Below, one piece after another: positions 28,959 to 39,170 of a stretch of DNA of 64,000 nucleotides (the first letter of the stretch is position 1; every line of letters starts with the position of its first letter). The position numbers were made by a program, and so were the translations under genes. The notes beneath the pieces were generated by a model. The model was given only the letters and a program-made list of their open reading frames with translations, did no database searches and was not told where the DNA came from. Source of the stretch: Paenibacillus sp. CC-CFT747 (GTDB lineage: Bacteria > Bacillota > Bacilli > Paenibacillales > NBRC-103111). The stretch spans positions 625,001 through 689,000 of the forward strand of contig CP106741.1 in NCBI GenBank assembly GCA_030323305.1, in the 5' to 3' direction.

Positions 28959-30502
28959 TCACCGCTTCCTGATAACTGTTGTCATTTTATGTATAATTTT
29001 TATTATGAGGCCGAAAAAATCATCCCTAATCTCCTCCACCTTTAAATATGAGCTTAGAAAAAGGTACACTATCAATCCTATAATAACATTAAATCCCATT
29101 AGAATAACTTCGTTTATTCCCAATCCGGTAAAGGCTTTATTAATATACCACACGACTAACCCCATAATAGCAGAGGCAACCGATATTTTAATTGAAAACA
29201 TCATGATTGACCTCGATTGAGAAACTTTGCAATATCCTCTTACCAAATAATAGAACACCGCAAGTAATAATGTTAGATTTATTAAATTGGCAAGTGAGTT
29301 TGCCAAAGCAAGTCCTTTATGGTGAAATATATTTACCAAGTATAAGCTCAGCAAGATGTTAGATACTACCGTAATAATCCCCGTAACCACAGCTACTTTC
29401 ATCATCTTCATAGCAAAAAAAGCATTAAGTACAATAGCAATGATAGCCCCAAAATAAACAGCTCCGAGAAAATACGGAAGGGTACCTGCTGTTAGAATCG
29501 TGTCCTCATAAGTAAATTCTCCTCGTTGAAAGATTAGTTTTACCAAAGGTTCCTTTAGCACAATGATACCGACCAACGAAGGAATCAAGAGTATCGATGT
29601 AAGCCTAAAAGCTCTGATGACCTGTTCAATCAAATTTGTATAATTAAACTTTGATGCCGCCTCCACAAGTACTGGGTAAATGACTGTCGCTACCGCTGTG
29701 ATGATGACTCCATAAGGCAAATAGATTAATTTGTTAGAAAAATAGAGGGCGGAAACAGATCCTGTGGGCAGACTGGTTGCCAAAGTTCTGTCTACCACAA
29801 GATTTATCTGCTCGATTGCACCCAACAAGGTAAATGGTAAAACCAATTTCAATACTTCTCGCAAACCTTCGTTCTTGTAATCAAAATTGAATTTGAATCT
29901 CAATCCGGCTTTATAAGCGGACGGAAGTTGCATAAGGAATTGAAGAATGACTCCGATTAAGCTGCCAACAGCCAAACCATAGATTCCCCATACGCTACCT
30001 AAAAAAATAACACCTAAGATAATTGTTCCATTATAAACAAGCCCAATAGCAGACGGTATAATAAAAGATTGATTCGCATTGTTGATCCCAACCAAAAGAC
30101 CAAGTATCCCTCCAAAAAAAGAGTCGGCAAAAGATATCTTGTCAGATTAATTGTAAGTTCTTGTAATTCACCAAAATAATTAGGAGCTATAGTCCCAACT
30201 ATAGCAGGAGTAAAAATGATTGCGATTAAAGTTAAAAGAGTAAGACCTAAAATAAAAAAAGATAAAACAACATTTGTCATAATCCATGATTCTTTTTTCT
30301 TATGCTGAGCGCGGTAATATACGAAAACAGTGATAAACGTTTTTGTGAAGGACCCCTTTATTGACTCGATAAATAGAGTCGGAATAATCATCGCAACCAA
30401 ATAAGCATCAGTAGTAGAGGATGCTCCAAATTGATATGCAATCACCATCTCTCTAAATAATGCCAACATGGTGCCAAGCCCTAAAATAATAGTTACAATC
30501 AT
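28959..30502 (-). CDS. MurJ/MviN-family lipid-linked oligosaccharide flippase (one frameshift)
   Basis: About 14 membrane helices of the MOP superfamily. It begins LALFREMVIAYQFGASSTTDAY, typical of MurJ, and includes LLGAIEQINLVVDRTLATSLPTGS and IFQRGEFTYEDT. The break at about 30115 lies in a seven-T run; an eighth T restores PTLFFGG. In this context it probably moves the lipid-linked glycan across the membrane (a Wzx role); a second MurJ-like copy in the genome would be expected for lipid II. Confidence 0.85.
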
Positions 30503-30530
30503 TGAGTTCTTTAAAAACGTTTTTTATCGG

Positions 30531-31720
30531 TCACCGCGAGTCCTTCCCTAGTATCTTCTCATAGACTGTTTTATTTATCTCAGAACTTATAGATTTCCAT
30601 GAGTTCTTGGTCAAAAATTCGGCCAATTTCTCTTTATCATAATTGGTCTCACCCTCTATAGCCAATCTTATGTTTTCAATAAAATCGCTTGTTTGATTGG
30701 AAAGTAGCAATGGGCCAACCATTATTAATTTGCGCAGTTCAAACATATTGGTAGAGACTACTGGTAATCCTGCAGACCAATATTCATATAACTTTAAAGG
30801 ATTTACAGAATGCGTCAATTCATTTAATCTAAAAGGTATAATAGCTACGTCGAATCCTTTTAACAATCCAGGTACCTCGTCACTCTTTCTCTTTCCTAAA
30901 AAATGCACATTACTCCTAATTAGCAAATTGGATACATCCACATTGTTACCTACCGGTCCCACAAGCACAACCGAATAATCCGTGTAGTATTTCGCTACTT
31001 CTTCAATTAATTCAATATCCACCCAGTCATGTATAGCTCCGACAAAACCAATAATTGGTGTTTTCAGTGACTTTAGTTCTTGCGATTTTTCCGTTCCTGA
31101 TTTATTAAAACTCGACAATTCTACGCCATTTCCAAACAAATAAGTATTAGCATTTATCATTGATATTCTTTCATAAAGCTTCTGACTAGTCGTAATGACT
31201 GTATTAGCCGAATGAATTATTTTTAATTCCGTTTCTATTATCTGCTGTTTGTTTAGATGAGAGAAATGAGCCATTTCATCAACACAATCATAAACCAAAT
31301 TTTGGTAATTAAGCTTCTTTATTGTATAAAAGATAATATCCGATGGAGAATAGACCCAAATATCATAATTGCTTACGCATTCTTTCTTTAATTTGCGTTT
31401 AATCTGATAGAGCAATAAATAAGAATTCATAATCTTAAATATCTTTGAATTACGGAAAAAGGGTATAATTAACGGCGTAAGGACAGCAAGGTTACGATTT
31501 TTTGTTTCTTCTTTACTTATTGATTTTTTTAATATGAATTTTTTAAACTTTGTAATAATAAGGGGAGATCACGAATTGTAACTTTACGTAATCCTATGTT
31601 ATCCACATAAATCACTTTATGACTCTCAGAAAGATACTGCATTAAATACTGAGGACGCTGTTTAAGGCCATCCCAATCCACAAGAGAGAAACATACGATG
31701 CTTCTGTTTTCACTTCTCAT
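30531..31720 (-). CDS. TuaH-like glycosyltransferase (two frameshifts)
   Basis: A GT4-like protein whose start (IVCFSLVDWDGLKQRPQYLMQYL) matches the TuaH/teichuronic acid glycosyltransferase type. It also contains LVYDCVDEMAHF, IIGFVGAIHDWVDIELI, PFRLNELTHSVNPLKLYEYW and AGLPVVSTN. The pieces are in three frames (breaks near 31560 and 31450). Its ATG overlaps the stop of the preceding GT2 gene at 31720. The donor sugar is unknown. Confidence 0.85.
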
Positions 31721-32671
31721 CAGAAAACCCTTCCTTTTCTCACTTTCCCCGAAATCCTATCCCATATGCCTGTGATATAGCCTGTTAGTGCAGCAGCATC
31801 AATAGTTAAAATGATTAATAAAGACAAATACAGCTTCTCAAAAAAAGGGACATTCACTTTTGTGGACCTTCCTATATACCTTACAAAATAACAAGCAATT
31901 ACACATGCGTAAACCATTCTGACATATAGATTATCCAGGAGTAAAAGAAGAAAACCCAAATAGAAAAAAATCTTAAAAAATATCTTTTGAAAAATAGGAG
32001 AATGTTTCCGTCCCCACGTGAATAAGAAAAGAACTGTCTAAATACTTTTTTTAGGTTCTCACGCGGTCGCCAGAACACTAGTGCTTCTCGAGCCACTTTA
32101 ATGTTGAATCCACTTTTTTTAAGTTCCAAAAAAACTTTGTATCTTCAGCAGTAAATAAATCTTCTGGATATCCCCCCACCGTTGCCCACGCTTTCTTTTT
32201 GAACGCTAAAGAACGGCTGGATGGGATAAACTCTTCGTCTGGCATATGTCTCATGGTAGGTACGGTTATAGAAGATAACACTTCTTCAAAATTCGTTTTA
32301 TTATCGGGCATATACCAACCGGAAACTACTTCTGTCTTGCCAGAATAGAACGGCTCTGTTATTCTCATTAGCCAGTCCTTATGGAGAGTACATCCGCAGT
32401 CTGTGGTGGCAATAATTTCATTTTTGGCTTCTCTAATTCCAATATTTCTACCTTGTGAAATATTAACTTTTCCGGCCACGATTAATTTAATCCATGCTTT
32501 ATCTTTAAAGAGTAGATTTAATCTCCGGACAACATCTTCCGCAGAACCGCCATCGACAACCATAAGTTCATCTGGAAGTTTGCTTTGGTTTTCTAGAGAG
32601 GCAACTAACTCCTTAACCCCTTTTTCATCATCTTTCATAGTCACCACCACGGAAACTTCCACACTCTTCAC
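31720..32671 (-). CDS. GT2-family glycosyltransferase with C-terminal membrane helices (two frameshifts)
   Basis: A GT-A fold starts at residue 5 (VSVVVTMKDDEKGVKELVASL, ELMVVDGGSAEDV, ISQGRNIGIREAKNEIIATTD). After the catalytic part (YPEDLFTAEDTKFFWNLKK) there are two to three membrane helices and a basic tail. Frame changes at about 32105 and 31960 sit in T-rich runs. Overlap with both neighbours supports an operon. It is predicted to act at the inner face of the membrane. Confidence 0.85.
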
Positions 32672-33702
32672 CTTTTCTTCATTGTATATAATGTCTCATG
32701 AATTTTAGCCAAATTTTCCCAAGAGTATTTTCCGATAATTTCCCTTGCAAGATCTTTATATTCTTTGGTTTGACCCGGAGTAAAACTATTGTAAATAATC
32801 AGCTCTTTTATGATATCTTCTTTAGATTCAGCAATTGATATGAGTCCTGAAACATCTTTCCACAGACTCAGATAATCATGTTTTAATTCATTATCATAAG
32901 TTGAGATAACAAAAACCCCAGCTGCAAGCGCTTCAAGAATAGACAAGTAGCCTGAAGCAAAAGAATATTTATAGTAGCTAAGATAACTAGATGCTTCTGA
33001 GTCCCAGCCAAGCCAACGAACATCAAGACCTTTTTTTTGGTATGTTCCATGAGGGCAGGCTTCAATGTGCCTTCTCCATAAATATCTAAGGGAATGGTAG
33101 TACCATTTTGCTGCAAGCAACACAACGCGTCAATATACTTCTCTATAGAAGTGTCTTTTTCAATCCTTCCCACAAATATTGCCCTGTCAAGTTTTGCTGA
33201 TATCTTTTCTCTTGGTATATCCACTGCCCCATAAATAACTTTTGTTGGCAGGCTTCCATACCATTTTTTTATAAAATCACCAACCGCAATTCGAGGAAAA
33301 CAAACCTTTTCGACATATTTTCTTAGGAATATATTCTTTTTCTCTATGGGATAACCCTCATAACCGTGAAAAGTAATAACAACCTTCTTGCGAAACATAA
33401 GTGCATGTACCAGCGAAACCCACTTAATGTATGGGATGAAATCATGGACGTGTATAACATCGTATTTGCGATATTTATTCAATAGAGAAAATTGTTGAAA
33501 GAAAAGTCCCATTGGATTCTTTTTTTCAAAACACTTTGAACTTCCATTCCTGCAATATACGAATGTCTGTCCCCTTTACTGTTACTGGTTAATACACAAA
33601 CCTCATGTCCTCTATTGACTAGTGCCTCTGACAATTTATACACATGCTTCTCAACCCCACCTACATTTGGAAAAAACTATTAGCAATCATTAATATTTTC
33701 AT
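32668..33702 (-). CDS. GT4-type glycosyltransferase (three frameshifts)
   Basis: It begins KILMIANSFFPNVGGVEKHV, the usual GT4 N-terminal loop, followed by YDVIHVHDFIPYIKW, RAIFVGRIEKDTSIEKYID and a C-terminal donor site with GYLSILEALAAGVFVISTYD. Breaks near 33675, 33525 and 33030 are at A/T runs. It sits between the Wzz-like gene (6 bp upstream) and the GT2 gene (overlap). The acceptor and donor are unknown. Confidence 0.85.
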
Positions 33703-33707
33703 GTAAG

Positions 33708-34739
33708 TTACTGCTCCAATAAATTTTTTTCCACTCTTGGTTCAACAGGCTTTTTGCTCTTCTTCCAATAGTCCCGAATAAAAACAATCACTGTACTAAA
33801 AATAAGACCAACTACTATGGCTACAAGGTAATAAAGCAACTTATTTGGGCCTACAGGCTCACCTGAATCAACTGCTGGAATAAGCAACATAGCATTAAAC
33901 CTATTTTCAGAGAGATTATAATTGGTCTTTTTCAGTTCCTCTACATTAAGAGGTTTTTGGAGATCTGTGATAATCCCTTGATTATTAACTATTTCTTGTT
34001 CCAAGGTTTGCTTTTTTGATTGATTTTTGGATAATTCAATTGAAATTTCTGAGTACTTCTTTTTAATATCCGTATAAGCAGGGTTTAATTCCTCTAGATT
34101 AAGTTCAAGCGAACTTAAATTTTTGTTGCTTTGAGTTCCTTGATCCCTCACTAACGATTGTAGGTATGGGTCGTCCGCCAAAACTCGTTGAGTCTTAATT
34201 TTTTCAGGAGTAGCTTGAAGCAATGTGTGTGCATTTTCTAATTGGCTCTGGTTCAGTTTTATTTCATTTTCTGTTACAATTAAGGATTTCTTTAGATCCG
34301 ATATGGTTGCTAGTCTAGAAGCAACCTCAACAATAGAGCCCAATTCAAATGCAAAAACGTTCGAAATAGTTACTATTTCTGCTGAATTGTTTCCCTTGGC
34401 AGTAATTTTAATGAGGTTAGAATCTTTGGACGCATCCACCTCAATCATACTTCTTACCTTATTTAAATTGTAATTATTGGGATCTAATTTGCTGCTTTCA
34501 ATAACTTTATTAATTTCATAATTACTTTCCATCTGTTTTGAAAAGGCGGTAAGATCCAGGTTATTTTGTTTTTCGTTGGTAGTATTGATCAAAACCGTTG
34601 TAGTTGCTTCATATATTGGAGCCGTGAAACTAACAACAATGGTGGCTAGCAGTAAACATGCGGCAATCAATATTAAAATAACTTTCTTTCCTCCCCAAAA
34701 AACCTCTACAATTTCTCGCAAACTGATCTCATCTTGCAT
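33708..34739 (-). CDS. Wzz/YveK-like polysaccharide chain-length protein
   Basis: An intact protein of about 343 residues. It has a transmembrane helix near residues 20-42, a long extracellular coiled-coil region (residues 130-270) and a second helix near the C-terminus (LLYYLVAIVVGLIFSTVIV), the topology of polysaccharide co-polymerases. AAGGGAG favours the start at 34739. It is the first gene of the minus-strand cluster. No adjacent BY-kinase or phosphatase is present, so control by tyrosine phosphorylation is not evident here. Confidence 0.85.
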   Translation of the reverse strand: MQDEISLREIVEVFWGGKKVILILIAACLLLATIVVSFTAPIYEATTTVLINTTNEKQNNLDLTAFSKQMESNYEINKVIESSKLDPNNYNLNKVRSMIEVDASKDSNLIKITAKGNNSAEIVTISNVFAFELGSIVEVASRLATISDLKKSLIVTENEIKLNQSQLENAHTLLQATPEKIKTQRVLADDPYLQSLVRDQGTQSNKNLSSLELNLEELNPAYTDIKKKYSEISIELSKNQSKKQTLEQEIVNNQGIITDLQKPLNVEELKKTNYNLSENRFNAMLLIPAVDSGEPVGPNKLLYYLVAIVVGLIFSTVIVFIRDYWKKSKKPVEPRVEKNLLEQ

Positions 34740-34963
34740 AATAATATCTCCCTTACATTTTATGCTTTTCAACACACTTGAGAAGAACTATGGTTAATAT
34801 TATCAAAATGCATCTAATAAAACTACCCGTTTAATTTTAAACTTAATTTCATCGTATTTATGCTTCTTCTAAAAACAGAATAGCTAAATCTTACCTTATA
34901 CATAATCTATGTGTTAAAATAAATTCTCTGCAAGGATTAGAATTCAAAGGAGACCATAAGAAT
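34740..34963. promoter_or_regulatory. AT-rich divergent promoter region between the glycan cluster and the ligase gene
   Basis: Both strands start from this 220-bp spacer. TTACCT and TAAAAT about 18 bases apart, just upstream of the ligase gene, are a possible promoter. I see no confident operator. A single regulatory protein could serve both directions. Confidence 0.4.
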
Positions 34964-37390
34964 ATGACGTTAAAGAATGACAACACCCCGTCGACAGTTC
35001 CGGATAGAACTTCAATTACTTTTTGGTTAAGCGCAATAGCAACTGTAAGCTTTATATTTATCACTCCTTTTTATAAAGCGTTGTTCAATGGTTATAGCCC
35101 TCAGTTTGAACTTCCCATATCTTCCGCTATATCGGTAGGCTCTATAATATTATTAATTATTTCCATTTTATTTATAGGTAAGTGGAGCCTCCACGATCAA
35201 GGTGACTTGCTTGGTTTAGCAGTATGGCTTATCCCCTTAAGTTATTATTTATCTTATCTTTTTGCTGCCTCTCCCCACTTAGCCTTGATTGGAGTATACA
35301 TACAGTCGCTTTATACTATTTTTTTCATAGCAGGTCTATACTTGTCAAGGATAAAAGAAGGGTCGAGCGTTATCCAAGAAAGCATCCTATACAGTGGTTA
35401 TCTCATTATGCTATTTGGTATAGGCAATCTCTTTGGCAATTTATATTATAAAGATGCTGTTATGCCGTCGGATGGAATTCGCTTAACTTCCGTCTTTCAA
35501 TATGCCAATTCCTATGCCGCTTTCTTAATAAGCGTTACAATATGCTGCCTTTTCAAAATTGTTAATTCAAAAAAGACTCAAATTGTTTTCTTCCACTCAC
35601 TAGTGCTTACCGGTACTATTTTGTCATTCTTTATGACACTTTCTCGAGGTGCTTTGGTGTTGTTTCCTGCTATCTTGTTACTATCAATTATTATTTTGCC
35701 ATTGGCTCGTCAATTAATTTTAATATTTTATCTTTTTATCGGGGTGGCAAGTGCATTAATAATAAATGGACGAATCACAGAAATAGCTTTGGAAATAAGT
35801 AAGTTGGTTCAGGCAGGAACAGAGAAAACTGTCGGCTTTTCTTCCCCTTTTTCTATCAAAGGATGGCTCATTCTTACTATAGCATCCTTAGTAACTGCTC
35901 TCCTGATCACTCTATTCCAAAAGTATGTATTTTCTCATCTGGAGGAAAAATTAGGTAATATCAACAAACTAAGATTTGCCAAATTAATTATCCCATTTGC
36001 TTCCGTTTTTTTAGGGTTAATAATTACATTTCTTATTTTTGCAGAAACCGGTATTAGAAGCCTGCTTCCAACTACATTAAGAGACAGAATTGAAAACATC
36101 AATCTGACCCAACACAGTGTGCTGGAACGGGGCACATTTTATAAAGATGGATATAAGCTGATTAAAGAACACTTCTTTTTTGGTGCAGGTGGGGGAGGTT
36201 GGGCCACATTATATGAGAAATATCAGAATAATCCTTATACGAGCAGACAGGCACATAGTTTCTTTCTTCAATATTGGATTGAAGCCGGTTTAATCGGATT
36301 ACTTTTGTTTCTGGCTTTGGTCCTATTCGTCTTCTTTAAATATTTATCTTCTATATTTCGGGATGAGTCAGAAAATGGGTATTTGTTTTATATCCCTTCT
36401 GTTACTTTGCTAGTTCACAGCTCTATCGATTTTGATATGAGTTTCTTATACTTAGGATGCCTACTGTTCTTATGTCTTGGAGGAATGGCTTCGACAACCA
36501 CTTTAACCCCTCTGCTCAAGCAAACAGGAAAACAAATAGGAAGATCGTTGGGTTACATTTATCCTATTTGTCTTATTATATCTTCAGTCGCTTTATTTCT
36601 CGCATCGATTATTACTCATAAAGCTAATTCAAACTATCTTATTGCTATTGACAAATTACAAAAACAACAGCCTTTTCAAGAGGTAATGGATTCACTTAAT
36701 CAATCAATAAAACTTCAATCTAATAATGTTGACTACCTTGGAACTAAGGCAAACCTCTTAGTACAGGCCTACCAACAAACCCACAATAAAACTTTTTATG
36801 AAGAATTTAAAAAAGTTATTTTACAAGCGAAACAAAAAGAGCCTAACAGTCGTATAATCATTGAATCAGAATTTTCCATGTTTCAACTTAATCAACAACT
36901 AACAGACTCCCTATATGTGTTAGAAAGAGCTTTAACTAACTATCCTTGGGATATGAGCTTATACGAGAGAAGCATTTTATTCAACAATCAACTTGCTCTT
37001 AAAGCTAAAACCTCTGGTGATGTCGAATCTTATAAAAAATATAGTACTAGAAGCATACAGATCTATGAACAGTTTAAAAGCAAAATTGCATATTTAGATA
37101 CTCTACCAAAAGAACAGTTCAAAGGAAGAGACTTCTTTATTTCCAAAAATGTTTATTTAGCAGTTGGCCAAATATATTATTTAGACAATAGGTATGCAGA
37201 GGCAAGTGATTTGTTAGAAAAAGCGGCTACTAATATAAATCTTGATGTTCCTGAGAACAGAATTATTGCAAGATGGTATATCTCCTCACTCCTAAAGCTG
37301 AACAAAAACAATGAGTCAATGTATAAAGAATTAATTGAAAAAGATCCAAATGAAAGGCAAGAAATCAGTGATTTGATAAAAATTAACTAG
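34964..37390 (+). CDS. O-antigen ligase family protein with TPR tail (candidate S-layer O-oligosaccharyltransferase)
   Basis: An intact 808-residue protein. Twelve or so membrane helices carry the Wzy_C/O-antigen ligase block: DGIRLTSVFQYANSYAAFL, TLSRGALVLFP, GAGGGGWATLYEKYQ, RQAHSFFLQYWIEAGLIG, HSSIDFDMSF. After the last helix (about residue 550) comes a 250-residue helical region with TPR-like repeats (FQEVMDSLNQSIKLQS, VYLAVGQIYYLDNRYAEAS). This build resembles the WsfB/WsaB ligases that move glycans onto S-layer proteins in Paenibacillus alvei and Geobacillus. AAAGGAG lies upstream. It stands next to the SLH gene and is very AT-rich. Confidence 0.85.
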   Translation: MTLKNDNTPSTVPDRTSITFWLSAIATVSFIFITPFYKALFNGYSPQFELPISSAISVGSIILLIISILFIGKWSLHDQGDLLGLAVWLIPLSYYLSYLFAASPHLALIGVYIQSLYTIFFIAGLYLSRIKEGSSVIQESILYSGYLIMLFGIGNLFGNLYYKDAVMPSDGIRLTSVFQYANSYAAFLISVTICCLFKIVNSKKTQIVFFHSLVLTGTILSFFMTLSRGALVLFPAILLLSIIILPLARQLILIFYLFIGVASALIINGRITEIALEISKLVQAGTEKTVGFSSPFSIKGWLILTIASLVTALLITLFQKYVFSHLEEKLGNINKLRFAKLIIPFASVFLGLIITFLIFAETGIRSLLPTTLRDRIENINLTQHSVLERGTFYKDGYKLIKEHFFFGAGGGGWATLYEKYQNNPYTSRQAHSFFLQYWIEAGLIGLLLFLALVLFVFFKYLSSIFRDESENGYLFYIPSVTLLVHSSIDFDMSFLYLGCLLFLCLGGMASTTTLTPLLKQTGKQIGRSLGYIYPICLIISSVALFLASIITHKANSNYLIAIDKLQKQQPFQEVMDSLNQSIKLQSNNVDYLGTKANLLVQAYQQTHNKTFYEEFKKVILQAKQKEPNSRIIIESEFSMFQLNQQLTDSLYVLERALTNYPWDMSLYERSILFNNQLALKAKTSGDVESYKKYSTRSIQIYEQFKSKIAYLDTLPKEQFKGRDFFISKNVYLAVGQIYYLDNRYAEASDLLEKAATNINLDVPENRIIARWYISSLLKLNKNNESMYKELIEKDPNERQEISDLIKIN

Positions 37391-37507
37391 TCTATGTTTG
37401 CGAATAGATTTTTCCAATTAAAAGTGATAAACTTAAAAAGTTGTTTCCATATGTTTCATCATGCGACAATTATTTTAAGTATTTCTAGGTAAAGGAGGTG
37501 AAATCCA

Positions 37508-39130
37508 ATGCAACCTAGACAAAGTATTGCAAACCAAAAAAGAGAAAAGAGGGAGAAAAACTTGTTTAAGAAGCCTGTAATGAAAAAAACTTCTGCTATT
37601 TTAACTACAGCATTAGTTGCTTCTGTACTATCTCCAGTAATTGCATTCGCGGGAAGTTGGTTGAATAACAGCTCCTATGAATCCAGTACTGGTAAATTTG
37701 CCACAACGGTATCCACTGATGTTTATAGCCCTGCTGGAGTTTCCGTAAAAGTATATGACCAAAACGGTAATTATATTACAACTGTTAACGACGCTACTTA
37801 TGAAAGATATGAATCTGTGAATGGGGCTACATACTACTACTATGATGTTACTGGCTCCGTTACGGCAAACACTTACAGTTCTTTGAAGCTGTGGGCTGAT
37901 GGAGTAACCGATGCCGTTTATGTAACTCCTGCACCACCAGCCGGTTATGGTGGCGGATTGTTCCCTGGAAGCAATATTGTAAACAGTGACGGTCGTGCCA
38001 ATGCCGCATTATTGGAAGCACTTGTTAAGAACAACACTAACGCTGAACTGAAAATCTCCGGAGAATTTGTGTTGTTGCCTGCAACAGCATTGGCAGCTGG
38101 TAAGAATCTAACTATCTATAATGATACTGGCTCTTATACCCTTCCACTGGATAAGCTCGATATTGATGCTCACGCTAAAGCACTTGGTGTTGATGCAAAA
38201 GACCTGTGGATCCGCGTGCAAATCGCAAAAGTTTCCGGGGATGCTCTGACAGCCGTGCAAAGTGCCGCTAAACAAGTAAATGGAACGGTAATCGGGGATT
38301 CCGTTGACTTTCAGGTAACGGCTGAAGCTGCTGGTAAAACTGCGATTGATGTATCCTTCGGTCAAACGTACGTAAAGCGTACAATTAACATTGACAAAGG
38401 CTACACTACTATTAATACCAACACGACCACTGCAGCTGTTTATGATCCTGCCACTCAATCCTTTGGCTTTGTTCCTTCCACCTTTGGTGCTAAGGGTGAA
38501 AAAGCTGAAGTTGTTATCTGGCGTGTAGGTAACTCCGTTTATACTGTACTTGAAAGCAACAACAGCTTCACCGACATTGCCACTCACTGGGCTAAAGGCA
38601 ACATCGAGCTGCTTGCCAATAAGCTTGTTGTGGATGGTTATGAAGATGGATCGTTTGGTGCTGAGCGTAGCATTACTCGCGCTGAATTTGCTGCTTTGAT
38701 CGTACGTGCACTGGGTATTACCCCTACGGTAACTTCGAACACGTACTTTACTGATGTAGCCCCAGGACAATGGTACACCAATATTGTTAATACGGCTGCT
38801 AGCGCTGGTTTGATTGATGGTTATGCTGACCGTACTTTCCAACCAAATGCAAAAATCAACCGTGAAGAATTGGCTGCTCTTGTTGTTCGCGCTATGAAAT
38901 ATGCAGGTAAAGAAGTAACGGTGGATGCTACAGAGCAAGCTTCTCTGTTGACTAAATTTACCGACGCGAAGCAAATCGTATGGGGACAAGCCGAAGTGGC
39001 TGCTGCCATTAAATCCGGTATCGTGGATGGTATGACCGATACGACCCTGAGCATTCGTTCGGATGCTACTAGGGCTCAATCGGCCACGATGCTGAAGCGC
39101 TTCTTGGAGAAAACAGACTTCATCAACTAA
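37508..39130 (+). CDS. SLH-domain surface (S-layer-like) protein
   Basis: A 540-residue secreted protein. A long basic N-region precedes a signal peptide (SAILTTALVASVLSPVIAFA). The middle part is Ser/Thr-rich with Gly/Pro linker APPAGYGGGLFPG. Three C-terminal SLH domains start at about residues 357 (FTDIATHWAKGNIELL), 415 (YFTDVAPGQWYTNIV) and 485 (FTDAKQIVWGQAEV), with ITRAEFAALIVRAL and NREELAALVVRAM. The SLH domains should bind pyruvylated wall polymer. A perfect AAAGGAGGTGA site supports high expression and the 37508 start. It is a likely glycan acceptor for the neighbouring ligase. Confidence 0.9.
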   Translation: MQPRQSIANQKREKREKNLFKKPVMKKTSAILTTALVASVLSPVIAFAGSWLNNSSYESSTGKFATTVSTDVYSPAGVSVKVYDQNGNYITTVNDATYERYESVNGATYYYYDVTGSVTANTYSSLKLWADGVTDAVYVTPAPPAGYGGGLFPGSNIVNSDGRANAALLEALVKNNTNAELKISGEFVLLPATALAAGKNLTIYNDTGSYTLPLDKLDIDAHAKALGVDAKDLWIRVQIAKVSGDALTAVQSAAKQVNGTVIGDSVDFQVTAEAAGKTAIDVSFGQTYVKRTINIDKGYTTINTNTTTAAVYDPATQSFGFVPSTFGAKGEKAEVVIWRVGNSVYTVLESNNSFTDIATHWAKGNIELLANKLVVDGYEDGSFGAERSITRAEFAALIVRALGITPTVTSNTYFTDVAPGQWYTNIVNTAASAGLIDGYADRTFQPNAKINREELAALVVRAMKYAGKEVTVDATEQASLLTKFTDAKQIVWGQAEVAAAIKSGIVDGMTDTTLSIRSDATRAQSATMLKRFLEKTDFIN

Positions 39131-39138
39131 TTCTACTC

Positions 39139-39170
39139 AAAAGACTTGGTGCCAAGGCACCAAGTCTTTT
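39139..39170. terminator. bidirectional terminator between the SLH gene and manC
   Basis: A perfect 15-bp stem (AAAAGACTTGGTGCC and its complement) with a two-base loop. It overlaps the manC stop region and serves both convergent genes. Confidence 0.9.
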